Below are positions 56,159-64,000 of a DNA stretch of 64,000 bases, piece by piece. The first letter of the stretch is position 1; each line of letters begins with the position of its first letter. A program made the position numbers and the translations under genes. The DNA comes from Bryobacteraceae bacterium (GTDB lineage Bacteria > Acidobacteriota > Terriglobia > Bryobacterales > Bryobacteraceae): assembly GCA_947458745.1 (NCBI GenBank), contig CANGYQ010000020.1, forward strand, positions 1 through 64,000, read 5' to 3'. A model generated the notes under the pieces. That model had not been told where the DNA came from. It ran no database searches and worked only from the letters and a program-made list of their open reading frames with translations.

Positions 56159-56244
56159 TTGTCGCGATTATACGAAAGGCCATGCTGTGGCAAGTCCCGG
56201 AAGCTCTCCGCTGGGTGGCTCCAGCCTGCTACATTGTCCAGATC

Positions 56245-57441
56245 GTGACCGAAGAACTCACTCCGCCCCGGCGGCGCTTTCTGGCGCTGGGGGCTAGCTT
56301 GGCGGGGGCCGTGGTGGCCTGCCGCAAGGCGCCCGTGCCGTCTGAATCCGGGGCGCATATGCGCGCCTATGGCGAACGGTCGCCGCATGAAAAGACCGTG
56401 CGCGTGGTCCGGGAGCTGACCAAGAGCTTGGGCACGGGCTCTAGCCGGACGCCGCTGGGGGAGTTGCATGGCATCATCACGCCTTCCGCTCTGCACTTTG
56501 AGCGGCACCATTCCGGCGTCCCTGCGATTGATCCGGCGGCGCACCGGTTGCTGGTGGATGGGCTGGTCGAGCGGCCGCTGACGTTCTCGCTGGACGACCT
56601 GAAGCGCTTCCCCTCCGCCTCCCGCATCTGCTTTATTGAGTGCGGCGGTAACAGCATTGGGGAACCGGGCGCGAATCTGCCGGATGTCCAGAAGAGCCAT
56701 GGGTTGCTGAGTTGCAGTGAGTGGACCGGCGTTCCGCTTTCGATCGTCTTGAAGGAGGCGGGCTTGAAGCCGGAGGCGACGTGGATGATCGCCGAAGGGG
56801 CGGATGCGGGCCGGATGTCGCGCAGCATTCCGGTGTCGAAGGCGCTGGACGATGCGTTTTTGGCCTACGCGCAGAACGGCGAAGCGTTGCGGCCGGAGCA
56901 GGGCTATCCGCTGCGGCTGCTGCTGCCGGGTTGGGAAGGCAACACGAATGTGAAGTGGCTCCACCGGCTGCAACTGGTGGATCAGCCCGCGATGTCGGCC
57001 AAGGAGACGGCCAACTACACGGACCTGATGCCCGATGGCAAGGCGCAGCAGTTCACGTTTGTGATGGAGGCCCGGTCGGTGATCACGCGCCCTTCGGGTG
57101 GGCAGAAGCTGGCGGGGCCGGGCTTCCATGAGATCACCGGCTTGGCTTGGTCCGGCTACGGCAAGATTGCGCGCGTCGAAGTCTCCACTGACGCGGGCCA
57201 GACGTGGGCCGATGCGGAGTTGCAGGCGCCCGTGCTGTCGAAGGCCGCGGTCCGCTTCCGGTACCCGTGGCGCTGGGATGGGAAAGAGGCGGTGATCGCG
57301 TGCCGGTGCACGGATGAGACCGGCTACCTGCAGCCGACCCGTGATGAGTTCATCGCCGTGCGCGGCTTGAACAGCGGCTACCACTACAACGGCATTAAGC
57401 CGTGGCGCGTGAATGCAGATGGGACGGTGACCAATGCGTAG
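56245..57441 (+). CDS. soxC: Sulfite dehydrogenase/sulfane dehydrogenase molybdopterin subunit SoxC
   Basis: 398 residues from GTG 56245, chosen because it places the Tat signal PRRRFLALGASLAGAVVAC near the N-terminus. The sulfite oxidase family core includes RICFIECGGNS with the Mo-binding Cys, GVPLSIVLKEAGL and the SoxC-typical GNTNVKWLHRLQLVD. It works with a cytochrome c (SoxD), encoded next with an 8-base overlap. SoxXA, SoxYZ and SoxB are absent from the window, so it may act as a periplasmic sulfite oxidase. Confidence 0.88.
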   Translation: MTEELTPPRRRFLALGASLAGAVVACRKAPVPSESGAHMRAYGERSPHEKTVRVVRELTKSLGTGSSRTPLGELHGIITPSALHFERHHSGVPAIDPAAHRLLVDGLVERPLTFSLDDLKRFPSASRICFIECGGNSIGEPGANLPDVQKSHGLLSCSEWTGVPLSIVLKEAGLKPEATWMIAEGADAGRMSRSIPVSKALDDAFLAYAQNGEALRPEQGYPLRLLLPGWEGNTNVKWLHRLQLVDQPAMSAKETANYTDLMPDGKAQQFTFVMEARSVITRPSGGQKLAGPGFHEITGLAWSGYGKIARVEVSTDAGQTWADAELQAPVLSKAAVRFRYPWRWDGKEAVIACRCTDETGYLQPTRDEFIAVRGLNSGYHYNGIKPWRVNADGTVTNA

Positions 57442-57967
57442 CATGCTGTTGCTGCTTTGTTCGGCGGGCGTGATCGCGGCCCAGAGCCAGCCCTACGGGT
57501 TCGGCCAACCCGCCACGGCGGCGGATACGGCGCAGAAGGACCTGACGGTCTTCCCGAACGGCAAGGGTCTGCCCTCCGGCAAAGGCACCGCCGACCAAGG
57601 CGCGGCGATCTACAAAGAAAAGTGCGCCGAGTGCCACAACGAAAAAGGCGAAGGCCGGCCCGGCCAATACCCTGCCCTGGTGGGCGGCATCGGCTCCCTC
57701 ACTTCCGCCAAGCCGCTGAAGACCGTGGGCAGCTTCTGGCCCTACGCCACCACCGTCTGGGACTACATCCGCCGCGCGATGCCGTTCGACCATCCACGCT
57801 CGCTTTCGGCGGACGAAGTCTACGCGGTGACGGCGTTTGTCCTGCACCTGAATGGTCTGGTGGAGCGGACGCAGGAGCTCAACGAGAAGACCCTGCCCGC
57901 AGTGAAGATGCCCAACCGCGACGGTTTCGTGCCGGACCGGCGGCCCGACATCAAGTCCAAGCGCTAA
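57434..57967 (+). CDS. soxD: Mono-heme cytochrome c, SoxD-like
   Basis: 177 residues. The signal peptide ends near IAAQSQP. The single heme motif CAECH (64-68) is followed by GEGRPGQYPALVGGIGSL and the distal Met region AMPFDHPRSL, as in SoxD cytochromes. It accepts electrons from the SoxC molybdopterin subunit in the periplasm. It overlaps soxC by 8 bases, so translation is probably coupled. Confidence 0.88.
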   Translation: MRSMLLLLCSAGVIAAQSQPYGFGQPATAADTAQKDLTVFPNGKGLPSGKGTADQGAAIYKEKCAECHNEKGEGRPGQYPALVGGIGSLTSAKPLKTVGSFWPYATTVWDYIRRAMPFDHPRSLSADEVYAVTAFVLHLNGLVERTQELNEKTLPAVKMPNRDGFVPDRRPDIKSKR

Positions 57968-58247
57968 ACGGCTGGGGTCAAGAACCACTCCCTTGCGGCG
58001 AGCGGCTCGGTAACGCTCGGATGCTACCGAGCCGCGCGCGCCAGCAACCGGTCTGCCTCCGCCATCAACCTAGAACTGACTGCGGCCGCCCAGTTGGAAC
58101 GCCCCGAAAACTGACGCTGACGAGTCAGGTTGCGTACTCGGCCCTTTCCCCGCCGCCAACCCCAAAGATTAGAGAGATGCGGTCCCAGCGCTCAACGGGT
58201 GGCCAGGGGACGCGGATCGGCCAGCCGCCGCGGTAGTCTGATAAGAC
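57968..58247. other. Gap between soxD and selD with an 11-base-pair hairpin
   Basis: At 58002-58035 GCGGCTCGGTA and TACCGAGCCGC form an 11-pair stem with a 12-base loop. There is no T tract. A smaller palindrome lies near 58112-58127. I searched this gap for a selenocysteine tRNA on both strands and see no long acceptor or variable arm. Confidence 0.5.
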
Positions 58248-59261
58248 GTGAGTGATTCCCAAGGCGACCAACGCTCCGGCGTGGTCCACAAGAAACTAAC
58301 CGCGCACGCCAAAGCCGCGGGTTGAGCGTCCAAGCTCAGTCCAAAGGTTTTGGACCAAGTGCTGCCGCGCATCCCGCGGCTGGCGGACAGTAACGTTCTG
58401 GTCGGGTTTGATACGTCGGACGACGCCGGCGTCTACAAGCTAACGGAGACATGCGCCTTGGTGCAGACCATCGACTTCTTCACCCCGATTGTCGACGACC
58501 CCTACACGTTCGGCGCCATTGCGGCGGCGAATTCCTTGAGCGACGTTTTTGCGATGGGCGGCAAGCCGCTCAGTTCGTTGAGTGTGCTCTGCTGGCCCAA
58601 GTCCGGCGATCTCGAAACGCTGGAGGAGATTCTGCGCGGCGGCGCGGAAAAGATGATCGAGGCCGGCTGCGTGATCCTGGGCGGGCATAGCGTGGGTGAT
58701 GACGAACTGAAGTTTGGGTATTCCGTCACCGGCACCGTCCACCCGGAGGCCATTTGGGCCAATACGGGCGCGCGCCCCGGCGACATCCTCTCGTTGACCA
58801 AAAGCATCGGCACGGGCGTCATCTCCACCGCCTTGAAGCGCGGCATAGCCAGCGATGCCCATGTGGCGGCCTCGGTCGACTCCATGCTGCGGCTGAACCG
58901 GCCACCGGAAGGGATCACGGTGCATGGGTGCACGGACGTGACGGGTTTTGGGCTGCTGGGGCACGCGCGGGAGATGGCGCTTGGCTCGAAAGTCACGCTG
59001 GAGATTGATGCCGATGCGGTGCCGCTGCTGGCCGGAGCGCTGGAGTACGCCACGGCGGGAGCCATTCCCGGTGGCGGCAAGAACAACCGCGACTTTGTCA
59101 TCGATTGCGTCGAGTACTTGCGCCACCTGCCAGCCGCGCTCGATGCCCTGCTCTATGACCCTCAGACCTCGGGCGGCTTGCTCATCTCGGGTCCGGTGGC
59201 CGTCGGCACGCCGATCGGCCGCGTGGTGGAACGGGCCGCCAAACCATTGCGGGTGCGTTGA
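58248..59261 (+). CDS. selD: Selenide, water dikinase SelD, selenocysteine-containing
   Basis: 337 residues if TGA 58323-58325 is read as Sec26. The frame upstream of the TGA gives KKLTAHAKAAG, and after it ASKLSPKVLDQVLPRIP. In the SelD family the residue between AAG and A.KL is the active-site Cys or Sec, preceded by the conserved Lys of KLT. Downstream are VGFDTSDDAGVY, VDDPYTFGAIAAANSLSDVF, AMGGKPL, VTGFGLLGHAREM and DPQTSGGLL. GTG 58248 or GTG 58281 can be the start. It makes selenophosphate from selenide and ATP. A conventional gene caller would start at TTG 58350 and lose the active site. apbE follows with a one-base overlap. Confidence 0.9.
58323..58355 (+). promoter_or_regulatory. 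UGA selenocysteine codon with candidate bacterial SECIS hairpin
   Basis: The TGA at 58323-58325 is followed by a perfect seven-pair stem GTCCAAA/TTTGGAC (58339-58345 and 58349-58355) with apical loop GGT. Bacterial SECIS hairpins lie directly downstream of the UGA inside the coding frame and carry a GGU-type loop bound by SelB. The loop is about 20 nt from the UGA, within the known range. Confidence 0.8.
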
Positions 59262-60172
59262 TGCGGATCGCCCTGTTGTGCGGAGCGGCGTTGGCGCTGG
59301 CGGTGGAGGCTCAACCGCTGGAGCGCTTCGAAGCAGTGGAACCGCATATGGGTACGCTGGCCCGTATCGTGCTCTACGCACCGGATGCCGCCCAAGCCAA
59401 AGCCGGCTTTGCAGCCGCGTTTGCGCGGATCAAGGCGCTGGAGGCAGCGCTCTCTGACTACCTGCCGGCCAGCGAACTGAATCGCCTGTGCCGGTCCAAG
59501 CCCGGCGTGCCAGTGAAGTTGAGCCGCGATTTGTTTCGCGTGCTGGACCAGGCGCAGCGCGTAGCGCGGACCACGCACGGGGCATTTGATATCACCGTCG
59601 GCCCCCTCACCAAGGCCTGGCGCGCCAAGCGCGAACCCACCGATGCTGAACGGGAGGCGGTCGGCTACACCAAGTTGAAAGTCGAGGTCCGCACCCAGTC
59701 CGCCACATTGCTAGCCCCCGGGATGCAACTGGACCTGGGCGGTATCGCCAAGGGCTATGCGGCCGAGGAAGCGATTCATCGACTGGAAGCAATGGGCCTG
59801 ACGCACGCCATGGTCTCCCTCAGTGGCGATATCGCCGCCGGAGAAGCACCTCCCTTTCGTGACGGGTGGCGGGTCGAGTTAGGGCCGGACGGCCGTCGCA
59901 TTGACCTGCTGCATCAGTCCGTTTCCACTTCCGGCGACACGGAGCAAGTCTGGGAGCGTGACGGCATCCGGTTCTCACACATCTTCGATCCAGAGCATAA
60001 ATCCGCGCTGCAGGCCGGCCAGATGGTGTCGGTGATCGGCATGCGTGGCATCTTGGCCGATGCGCTCTCCACCGCTCTGCGGGTGATCGTGAGCGAAGGT
60101 GGCGTCGAGAAGGCGCGTCACGTGTTGGATGATTTTCCAGGCTACGCCGCCGTGTTTGCGACGAATCCATAG
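59261..60172 (+). CDS. apbE: FAD:protein FMN transferase ApbE
   Basis: 303 residues with an exported N-terminus (MRIALLCGAALALAVEAQ). The motifs are EPHMGTLARIVLY, GAFDITVGPLTKAW, LDLGGIAKGYAAEEAI, SLSGDIAAG and SVIGMRGILADALSTALRV with the metal-binding Asp. It attaches FMN covalently to Thr or Ser of periplasmic flavoproteins such as NqrB/C or RnfG. ATG 59261 shares its A with the selD stop; a TTG three bases earlier is less likely. Confidence 0.93.
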   Translation: MRIALLCGAALALAVEAQPLERFEAVEPHMGTLARIVLYAPDAAQAKAGFAAAFARIKALEAALSDYLPASELNRLCRSKPGVPVKLSRDLFRVLDQAQRVARTTHGAFDITVGPLTKAWRAKREPTDAEREAVGYTKLKVEVRTQSATLLAPGMQLDLGGIAKGYAAEEAIHRLEAMGLTHAMVSLSGDIAAGEAPPFRDGWRVELGPDGRRIDLLHQSVSTSGDTEQVWERDGIRFSHIFDPEHKSALQAGQMVSVIGMRGILADALSTALRVIVSEGGVEKARHVLDDFPGYAAVFATNP

Positions 60173-60226
60173 GACGCTTCGGAAATCTCTGGATATCTTT
60201 ATCGCTTTATCGTATGATGAGACCAG

Positions 60227-60679
60227 ATGTTCTCCCAGACCGTCGAGTACGCCCTCCGCGCCGCCGTGGCCCTGGCCAGTGATCCCACCGCCGCCCAGCG
60301 GGTCGTCGATCTGGCCCCCGCCACCCAGGTGCCGCCCGATTATCTGGCCAAAGTGATGAATCAATTGGTCCGCACCCAGTTGGTGCGGGCCCAGCGCGGA
60401 CGCAACGGGGGCTACACCTTAACCCGTCCGCCAGAGAACATCTCGCTGCTTGAGGTGGTGAACGCCGTGCACCCCCTACGGCGCATTACCCACTGCCCGC
60501 TGAACCTACGCGCCCATGCGGGACGGCTCTGCGGCTTGCATCGCAAGCTGGACAAAGCCCTGCAACACATGGAAGAAGCGCTGGCCGGTTCCACTTTGGC
60601 CGAGATGGCGGCCGGCGTGGATGGCGTGAAACCACTGTGTGACCATACTCGCCAAACGGAGCTGATTCATGTCGCCTAA
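60227..60679 (+). CDS. Rrf2 family transcriptional regulator
   Basis: 150 residues. The winged-helix part has MFSQTVEYALRAAVALA, VPPDYLAKVMNQLVRTQLV and RGRNGGYTLTRPPENISLLE. The sensor loop THCPLNLRAHAGRLCGLH has two Cys and flanking His, slightly fewer than the three Cys of NsrR or IscR, so an Fe-S cluster or thiol/metal switch is possible. A box TGGATA-17-TATGAT (60190-60218) ends only 9 bases before the ATG, suggesting a near-leaderless mRNA. It overlaps the next gene by 11 bases. Confidence 0.9.
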   Translation: MFSQTVEYALRAAVALASDPTAAQRVVDLAPATQVPPDYLAKVMNQLVRTQLVRAQRGRNGGYTLTRPPENISLLEVVNAVHPLRRITHCPLNLRAHAGRLCGLHRKLDKALQHMEEALAGSTLAEMAAGVDGVKPLCDHTRQTELIHVA

Positions 60680-61886
60680 AGCCGGAATTGTATTGGTAGC
60701 CACGGCGGCCTTGGCCGGATTGGGCGGATCGTTCATGGTGCCGCTGGAACATGAGGCGATCGGCTACAACCGGCGCGACACACGTGACCCCATCGCAATG
60801 CTCAACCAGCGCATTGCCCGCGGCGAGACGAAGCTCAAGTTCGATCAGCGCCACGGCTATCTCCCGGCCGTGCTGGATGCCCTGAAGGTGCCGCGCGAAA
60901 GCCAGGTGCTGGTGTTTTCCAAGACCAGTTTCCAGGCCCCGCGCATTGCCCCGCATAGTCCGCGAGCGCTCTACTTCAACGACACGGCCTCGATCGGCTG
61001 GGTGCAAGGCGGCGATGTGGTGGAAGCCGCCGCGGTCGATCCCGATATCGGTGTCATCTTCTACACGCTCGACCAGGACCAGGTGGACAAGCCGCGTTTC
61101 GTCCGCCGCGACATGTGCCTGCAGTGCCACCAATCCTCCGCCACCCTGGGCGTGCCCGGTCTGGTGGTCCGCAGCGTCTATCCCGAGCCCACCGGCATGC
61201 CCGCCTTTGAGCAAGGCACCTACGTCTCCGACCACCGTAGCCCGATCGGCCAGCGCTGGGGCGGCTGGTACGTCAATGAGAAGAGCACCCACAAACATCT
61301 GGGCAACGCCGTGCTCCGCGGCGGAGTGATGACGCCCATCCAATCGGGCTTCGACCCCGGCCAGTATCTAACTCCTTACTCAGACGTCGCGGCGTTACTG
61401 GTACTGGAACACCAGACGCACATGACTAACCTGATCACACGCGTCAACTTTGAAGTCCGCTACATGCTGTACCAGCAGCGGGCGATGAACAAAGCCTTTG
61501 GCGAACCCTTGGAGCGACGGAGCGACACCACCGAACGGGTGATTCGCAAGGCGGCCGAAGAGCTGGTGGACTATCTGCTGTTCATCGACGAGGCACCGCT
61601 TGAGGCACCCGTCGAAGGCAGTTCCGGCTACGCACAGAAGTTCTCCAGCTCACCGCTGCGCCAGCTGGATCTGACCAAGCGGCTGCAAAAGCTACCGCTC
61701 AGCTTCATGGTGGAGACCGCCGCCTTTGATGCCCTGCCGGACGCGGCCCGCGTGGCGGTGGCCAACCGGCTGATGGACGTGCTTTCCGGCCACGAGACCG
61801 ATGCCCGGTACAAGAAGCTGACGCCCGAAGACCGCCGCGCCATCTCCGCTTACCTGCGGGAGCACAAACCCCGGTTAGGTTTGTAA
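60669..61886 (+). CDS. Exported mono-heme c-type cytochrome-like protein
   Basis: 405 residues. The N-terminus (GIVLVATAALAGLGGSFMVP) is a signal or anchor. One heme motif, CLQCH (150-154), sits in the middle of the protein, preceded by FVRRDM and followed by QSSATLGVPGLVVRSVYP. Many His (THKHLGNAV, EHQTHMTN) could serve as distal ligands. I do not recognise a named family. It starts inside the Rrf2 gene, so the regulator probably controls it. Confidence 0.65.
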   Translation: MSPKAGIVLVATAALAGLGGSFMVPLEHEAIGYNRRDTRDPIAMLNQRIARGETKLKFDQRHGYLPAVLDALKVPRESQVLVFSKTSFQAPRIAPHSPRALYFNDTASIGWVQGGDVVEAAAVDPDIGVIFYTLDQDQVDKPRFVRRDMCLQCHQSSATLGVPGLVVRSVYPEPTGMPAFEQGTYVSDHRSPIGQRWGGWYVNEKSTHKHLGNAVLRGGVMTPIQSGFDPGQYLTPYSDVAALLVLEHQTHMTNLITRVNFEVRYMLYQQRAMNKAFGEPLERRSDTTERVIRKAAEELVDYLLFIDEAPLEAPVEGSSGYAQKFSSSPLRQLDLTKRLQKLPLSFMVETAAFDALPDAARVAVANRLMDVLSGHETDARYKKLTPEDRRAISAYLREHKPRLGL

Positions 61887-61941
61887 AATCGCCGCCCGCC
61901 GCCTTGCGCCAGTGCGGTGGATACATTACCTTTAGAGGCGA

Positions 61942-63156
61942 ATGCTGAAGCACCGCCTCCCTCTGATCCTGGGCGCAACCACTTTGTTGGGTGTGGCCAT
62001 CGCCTTCTCCCAACAGCGAACGCCGGCCGATTGGGCCGAACGCCGCAAGCAGATGTCGATACCCCATGACGAGAAGGGTTTGGCCGAACCGTTCCGGGGC
62101 GTCACTGCCAAGGGCACGCCCGAGAAGGGCCTGTTCGCCATCAAGTCAACCGGTGTGTCGACGGCACCCGTGCGCAAAGCGGCCGAGGCATTTCTGGCGG
62201 CGCTGAAGCCGGAGCAGAAGGCCAAAACCAAGTTCCCCATCGACTCCGATGAGTGGCGCAAGTGGATGAATCAGGACTTCTACTACCGCCAGGGCGTCGG
62301 CTTCGACGAAATGACGGACACCCAGCGCGAGGCCGCGTTCGGCCTGCTGAAGGCGTCACTCAGTGCCAAGGGCCTGCAGCTGTCGCGCGACATCATGAAG
62401 TTGAATTACACCCTGGGTGAGCTGAACAAAAACGACATGGTGCGTTATGGCGAGTGGCTCTACTGGATCACCGTCATGGGAGAACCGTCAGCCGACAAGC
62501 CCTGGGGCTGGCAAATTGACGGCCATCACCTGATCATCAACTACTTTGTGTTGGGCGACCAGGTGGTGATGACGCCCACCTTCATGGGCTCTGAACCAGT
62601 AATCGCCACCAGCGGCAAATACAAGGGCACTTCCATCCTGCAGGAAGAGCAGAAAGCAGGCCTGGGCATGATCCGGGCACTCTCGGCGGAGCAGCAGAAG
62701 ATGGCGATTCTGACGCCCACCAAGCCCGGCAACAACAACGTCGGCGAAGCGTTCAAGGACAACGTGGTCCTGGACTACGCGGGCATGCGCGGCAAGGCGA
62801 TGAACGGCGAACAAAAGAAGCAGCTGCTCGCTTTGGCCGGCCTCTACATCGCCAACATGCCCGCCGGACACGCCAAGGTCCGCATGGCCGAGATCGCGCA
62901 GCACCTGGATGACACCTGGTTTGCCTGGATCGGCGGCACGGAAGACAAAAGCGTCTTCTACTACCGCATCCACAGCCCCGTCGTGTTGATCGAGTTCGAC
63001 CACCAGAACCCCGTCGGCATTCGCCATCTGATGCCCAACTCACGGGGCCCGGTAGAGGAGCACATCCACACCGTCGTCCGCACGCCCAACGGCAACGACT
63101 ACGGCAAGGATCTGCTGCGGCAGCATTACGAAAAGCACCCGCACCCGCACCAGTAG
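61942..63156 (+). CDS. DUF3500 family secreted protein
   Basis: 404 residues with signal MLKHRLPLILGATTLLGVAI. DUF3500 landmarks are WMNQDFYYRQGVGFDEMTDT, YWITVMGEPSADKPWGWQID, GHHLIINYFV, ALSAEQQKMAIL, and VEFDHQ-like IEFDHQNPVGIRHLMPN ending with HIHTVVRTPNGNDYG. It is a paralogue of the DUF3500 gene at 27178-28245. The cupin gene that follows 37 bases later is co-directional, so they may share a transcript. Confidence 0.88.
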   Translation: MLKHRLPLILGATTLLGVAIAFSQQRTPADWAERRKQMSIPHDEKGLAEPFRGVTAKGTPEKGLFAIKSTGVSTAPVRKAAEAFLAALKPEQKAKTKFPIDSDEWRKWMNQDFYYRQGVGFDEMTDTQREAAFGLLKASLSAKGLQLSRDIMKLNYTLGELNKNDMVRYGEWLYWITVMGEPSADKPWGWQIDGHHLIINYFVLGDQVVMTPTFMGSEPVIATSGKYKGTSILQEEQKAGLGMIRALSAEQQKMAILTPTKPGNNNVGEAFKDNVVLDYAGMRGKAMNGEQKKQLLALAGLYIANMPAGHAKVRMAEIAQHLDDTWFAWIGGTEDKSVFYYRIHSPVVLIEFDHQNPVGIRHLMPNSRGPVEEHIHTVVRTPNGNDYGKDLLRQHYEKHPHPHQ

Positions 63157-63193
63157 TGCTGGTGGTCGCTCGAATGTGATAGTTTAAGCGTCG

Positions 63194-64000
63194 ATGAAAT
63201 TGCCCATTCTCGTTGGAGCCGCCACCCTGGCCGCGGCCATGATCCTAATGGCTCAGCAAGCCAAAGAAGAGCCTTCCTGGGCGCCCAAGGCGATCAAGAA
63301 GACCGTCTGGACGCCCCCGCATAAGCCGCACACCAAACTGGTGGAAGTGAAGGCCCAACATGCCGGCGAGAAGAGCTGGCGCCACATCGTGGTGGACGAC
63401 GAGCATTTGAGCGGTGTCTACGTCCAGATGCAGCCCGGCGAGAAAGTAGGCCGCCGCTTCCACCCCGATACGCGCGAATGGTGGATCATTCTCGAAGGCT
63501 CGATCAAGTACACGATCGAAGGCAACGAACCGTTTGTGGCCACCAAGGGCAGCATGGTGCAAGTCCCCATGCAGACCATCTACGAGATGGAAAGCGTCGG
63601 TGACAAGCCGTCACTCCGCTATGAAGTGAACATCGCCAAGGCCCACATGCTGTTCCCCAAGGACGTCAGCCCGCCCAAAGTGGAAGGCTTTGAGTTTGTG
63701 GCCGTCACGCTGAACCGCAAGCCTCAGCCGTTGGGGGCCACCAACAAGACCCACATCAACCTCTATGAACTGGCCAAGCTGCCCGAAAACCGCCCGGACT
63801 CCCCTGGCAAGGGCAACTTCCAGCACCGCTTCATCCATGACGACCGCGCCGTCTCGAACATCATCTACGGCTACGAAAAGAACCTGCCCGCGTTCAACCC
63901 CAAAAACAAGGGCCACTATCACCCGGAATGCGCCGAAAGCTGGCTGATCATGGAGGGCCAAGTCCGCTACCCGGTAGAATACGCCGGCGACATCATCGCC
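63194..64000 (+). CDS. Secreted two-domain cupin protein (cut by window end)
   Basis: 269 codons are visible and the frame is still open. The signal is MKLPILVGAATLAAAMILMA. The first cupin has MQPGEKVGRRFHPDTREWWI, ILEGSIKYTIEG and GSMVQVPMQTIYEM. The second has KGHYHPECAESWLIMEGQV near the edge, with two His and a Glu as metal ligands. The function is unknown; secreted bicupins often act on small metabolites. It follows the DUF3500 gene. Confidence 0.8.
   Translation, partial: MKLPILVGAATLAAAMILMAQQAKEEPSWAPKAIKKTVWTPPHKPHTKLVEVKAQHAGEKSWRHIVVDDEHLSGVYVQMQPGEKVGRRFHPDTREWWIILEGSIKYTIEGNEPFVATKGSMVQVPMQTIYEMESVGDKPSLRYEVNIAKAHMLFPKDVSPPKVEGFEFVAVTLNRKPQPLGATNKTHINLYELAKLPENRPDSPGKGNFQHRFIHDDRAVSNIIYGYEKNLPAFNPKNKGHYHPECAESWLIMEGQVRYPVEYAGDIIA

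Noticed and set aside
53325-56160. Repeat of the tRNA-Pro 3' end as an integration border
   Set aside because: I looked for a copy of the last 20 bases of the tRNA downstream and found only short CGCCCCG-like matches, without an integrase.
57968-58247. Possible selenocysteine tRNA upstream of selD
   Set aside because: No extended acceptor stem, long variable arm or T-loop consensus is visible on either strand. The 11-pair hairpin is a plain palindrome.

Overview
The window is about 63% GC and gene-dense. It is most consistent with an acidobacterium of the Bryobacterales/Solibacter type. This rests on sequence traits: a PEP-CTERM sorting tail, two DUF3500 proteins, a DUF1552 protein tail, many Tat-like secreted proteins, a PEGA-domain Ser/Thr kinase, and tandem MacB-type permeases without an ATPase. 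The taxonomic call is inference; no rRNA is present.

Layout. 1-1.6 kb: the tail of a DUF1552 gene, a decayed PIN toxin with an apparently intact antitoxin, and tRNA-Thr(CGT). 1.6-9 kb: a ThDP enzyme, a serine hydrolase, a YdeP-like molybdopterin oxidoreductase, a heparinase-like protein, then a 650-base gap. 9-19.3 kb: polysaccharide deacetylase, an apparent operon of PEGA kinase, receiver/DUF3052 fusion and DinB, then ftsY-ribD-ribE, a His-rich membrane pair and PhzF. 19.3-20.4 kb: a relic in which the start of a 3-methyladenine glycosylase gene runs into the middle of a ClpV (type VI secretion) gene. 20.4-31.3 kb: thpR-plsY-gpsA, a REP-like palindrome, sigma/anti-sigma/DUF3106, an RND adaptor, DUF3500, a PLP decarboxylase and a xylose isomerase-like protein. 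31.3-50.7 kb: mostly core metabolism (acs, class III aminotransferase, eno-gpmA, lipA, lnt, kbl-tdh) with a fasciclin protein, a JAB-like protein, tandem permeases and a deoxyhypusine synthase-like protein. 50.7-53.2 kb: a YVTN/phosphoesterase protein. 53.2-56.2 kb: an accessory island beside tRNA-Pro(CGG). 56.2-64 kb: soxCD, selD-apbE, Rrf2-cytochrome, DUF3500 and a cupin gene cut by the window end.

Two observations stand out. First, selD is interrupted by an in-frame TGA at its active-site position, followed at bSECIS spacing by a hairpin with a GGU loop, so SelD is very probably itself a selenoprotein of about 337 residues. Second, the tRNA-Pro island holds a DGQHR/ParB-like AT-hook protein that is divergent from a short transcription unit: a near-consensus promoter, about 80 nt of structured sequence and a strong intrinsic terminator. 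This looks like an undescribed small RNA paired with a protein, next to a DUF433 gene and a HicAB module.

Several loci are decayed and would be misread by automatic annotation: the PIN toxin (frameshift plus nonsense codon), the glycosylase/ClpV chimera (frameshift), a DUF6265 gene (two nonsense codons), a Uma2 tail, and a PEP-CTERM gene without a signal peptide.
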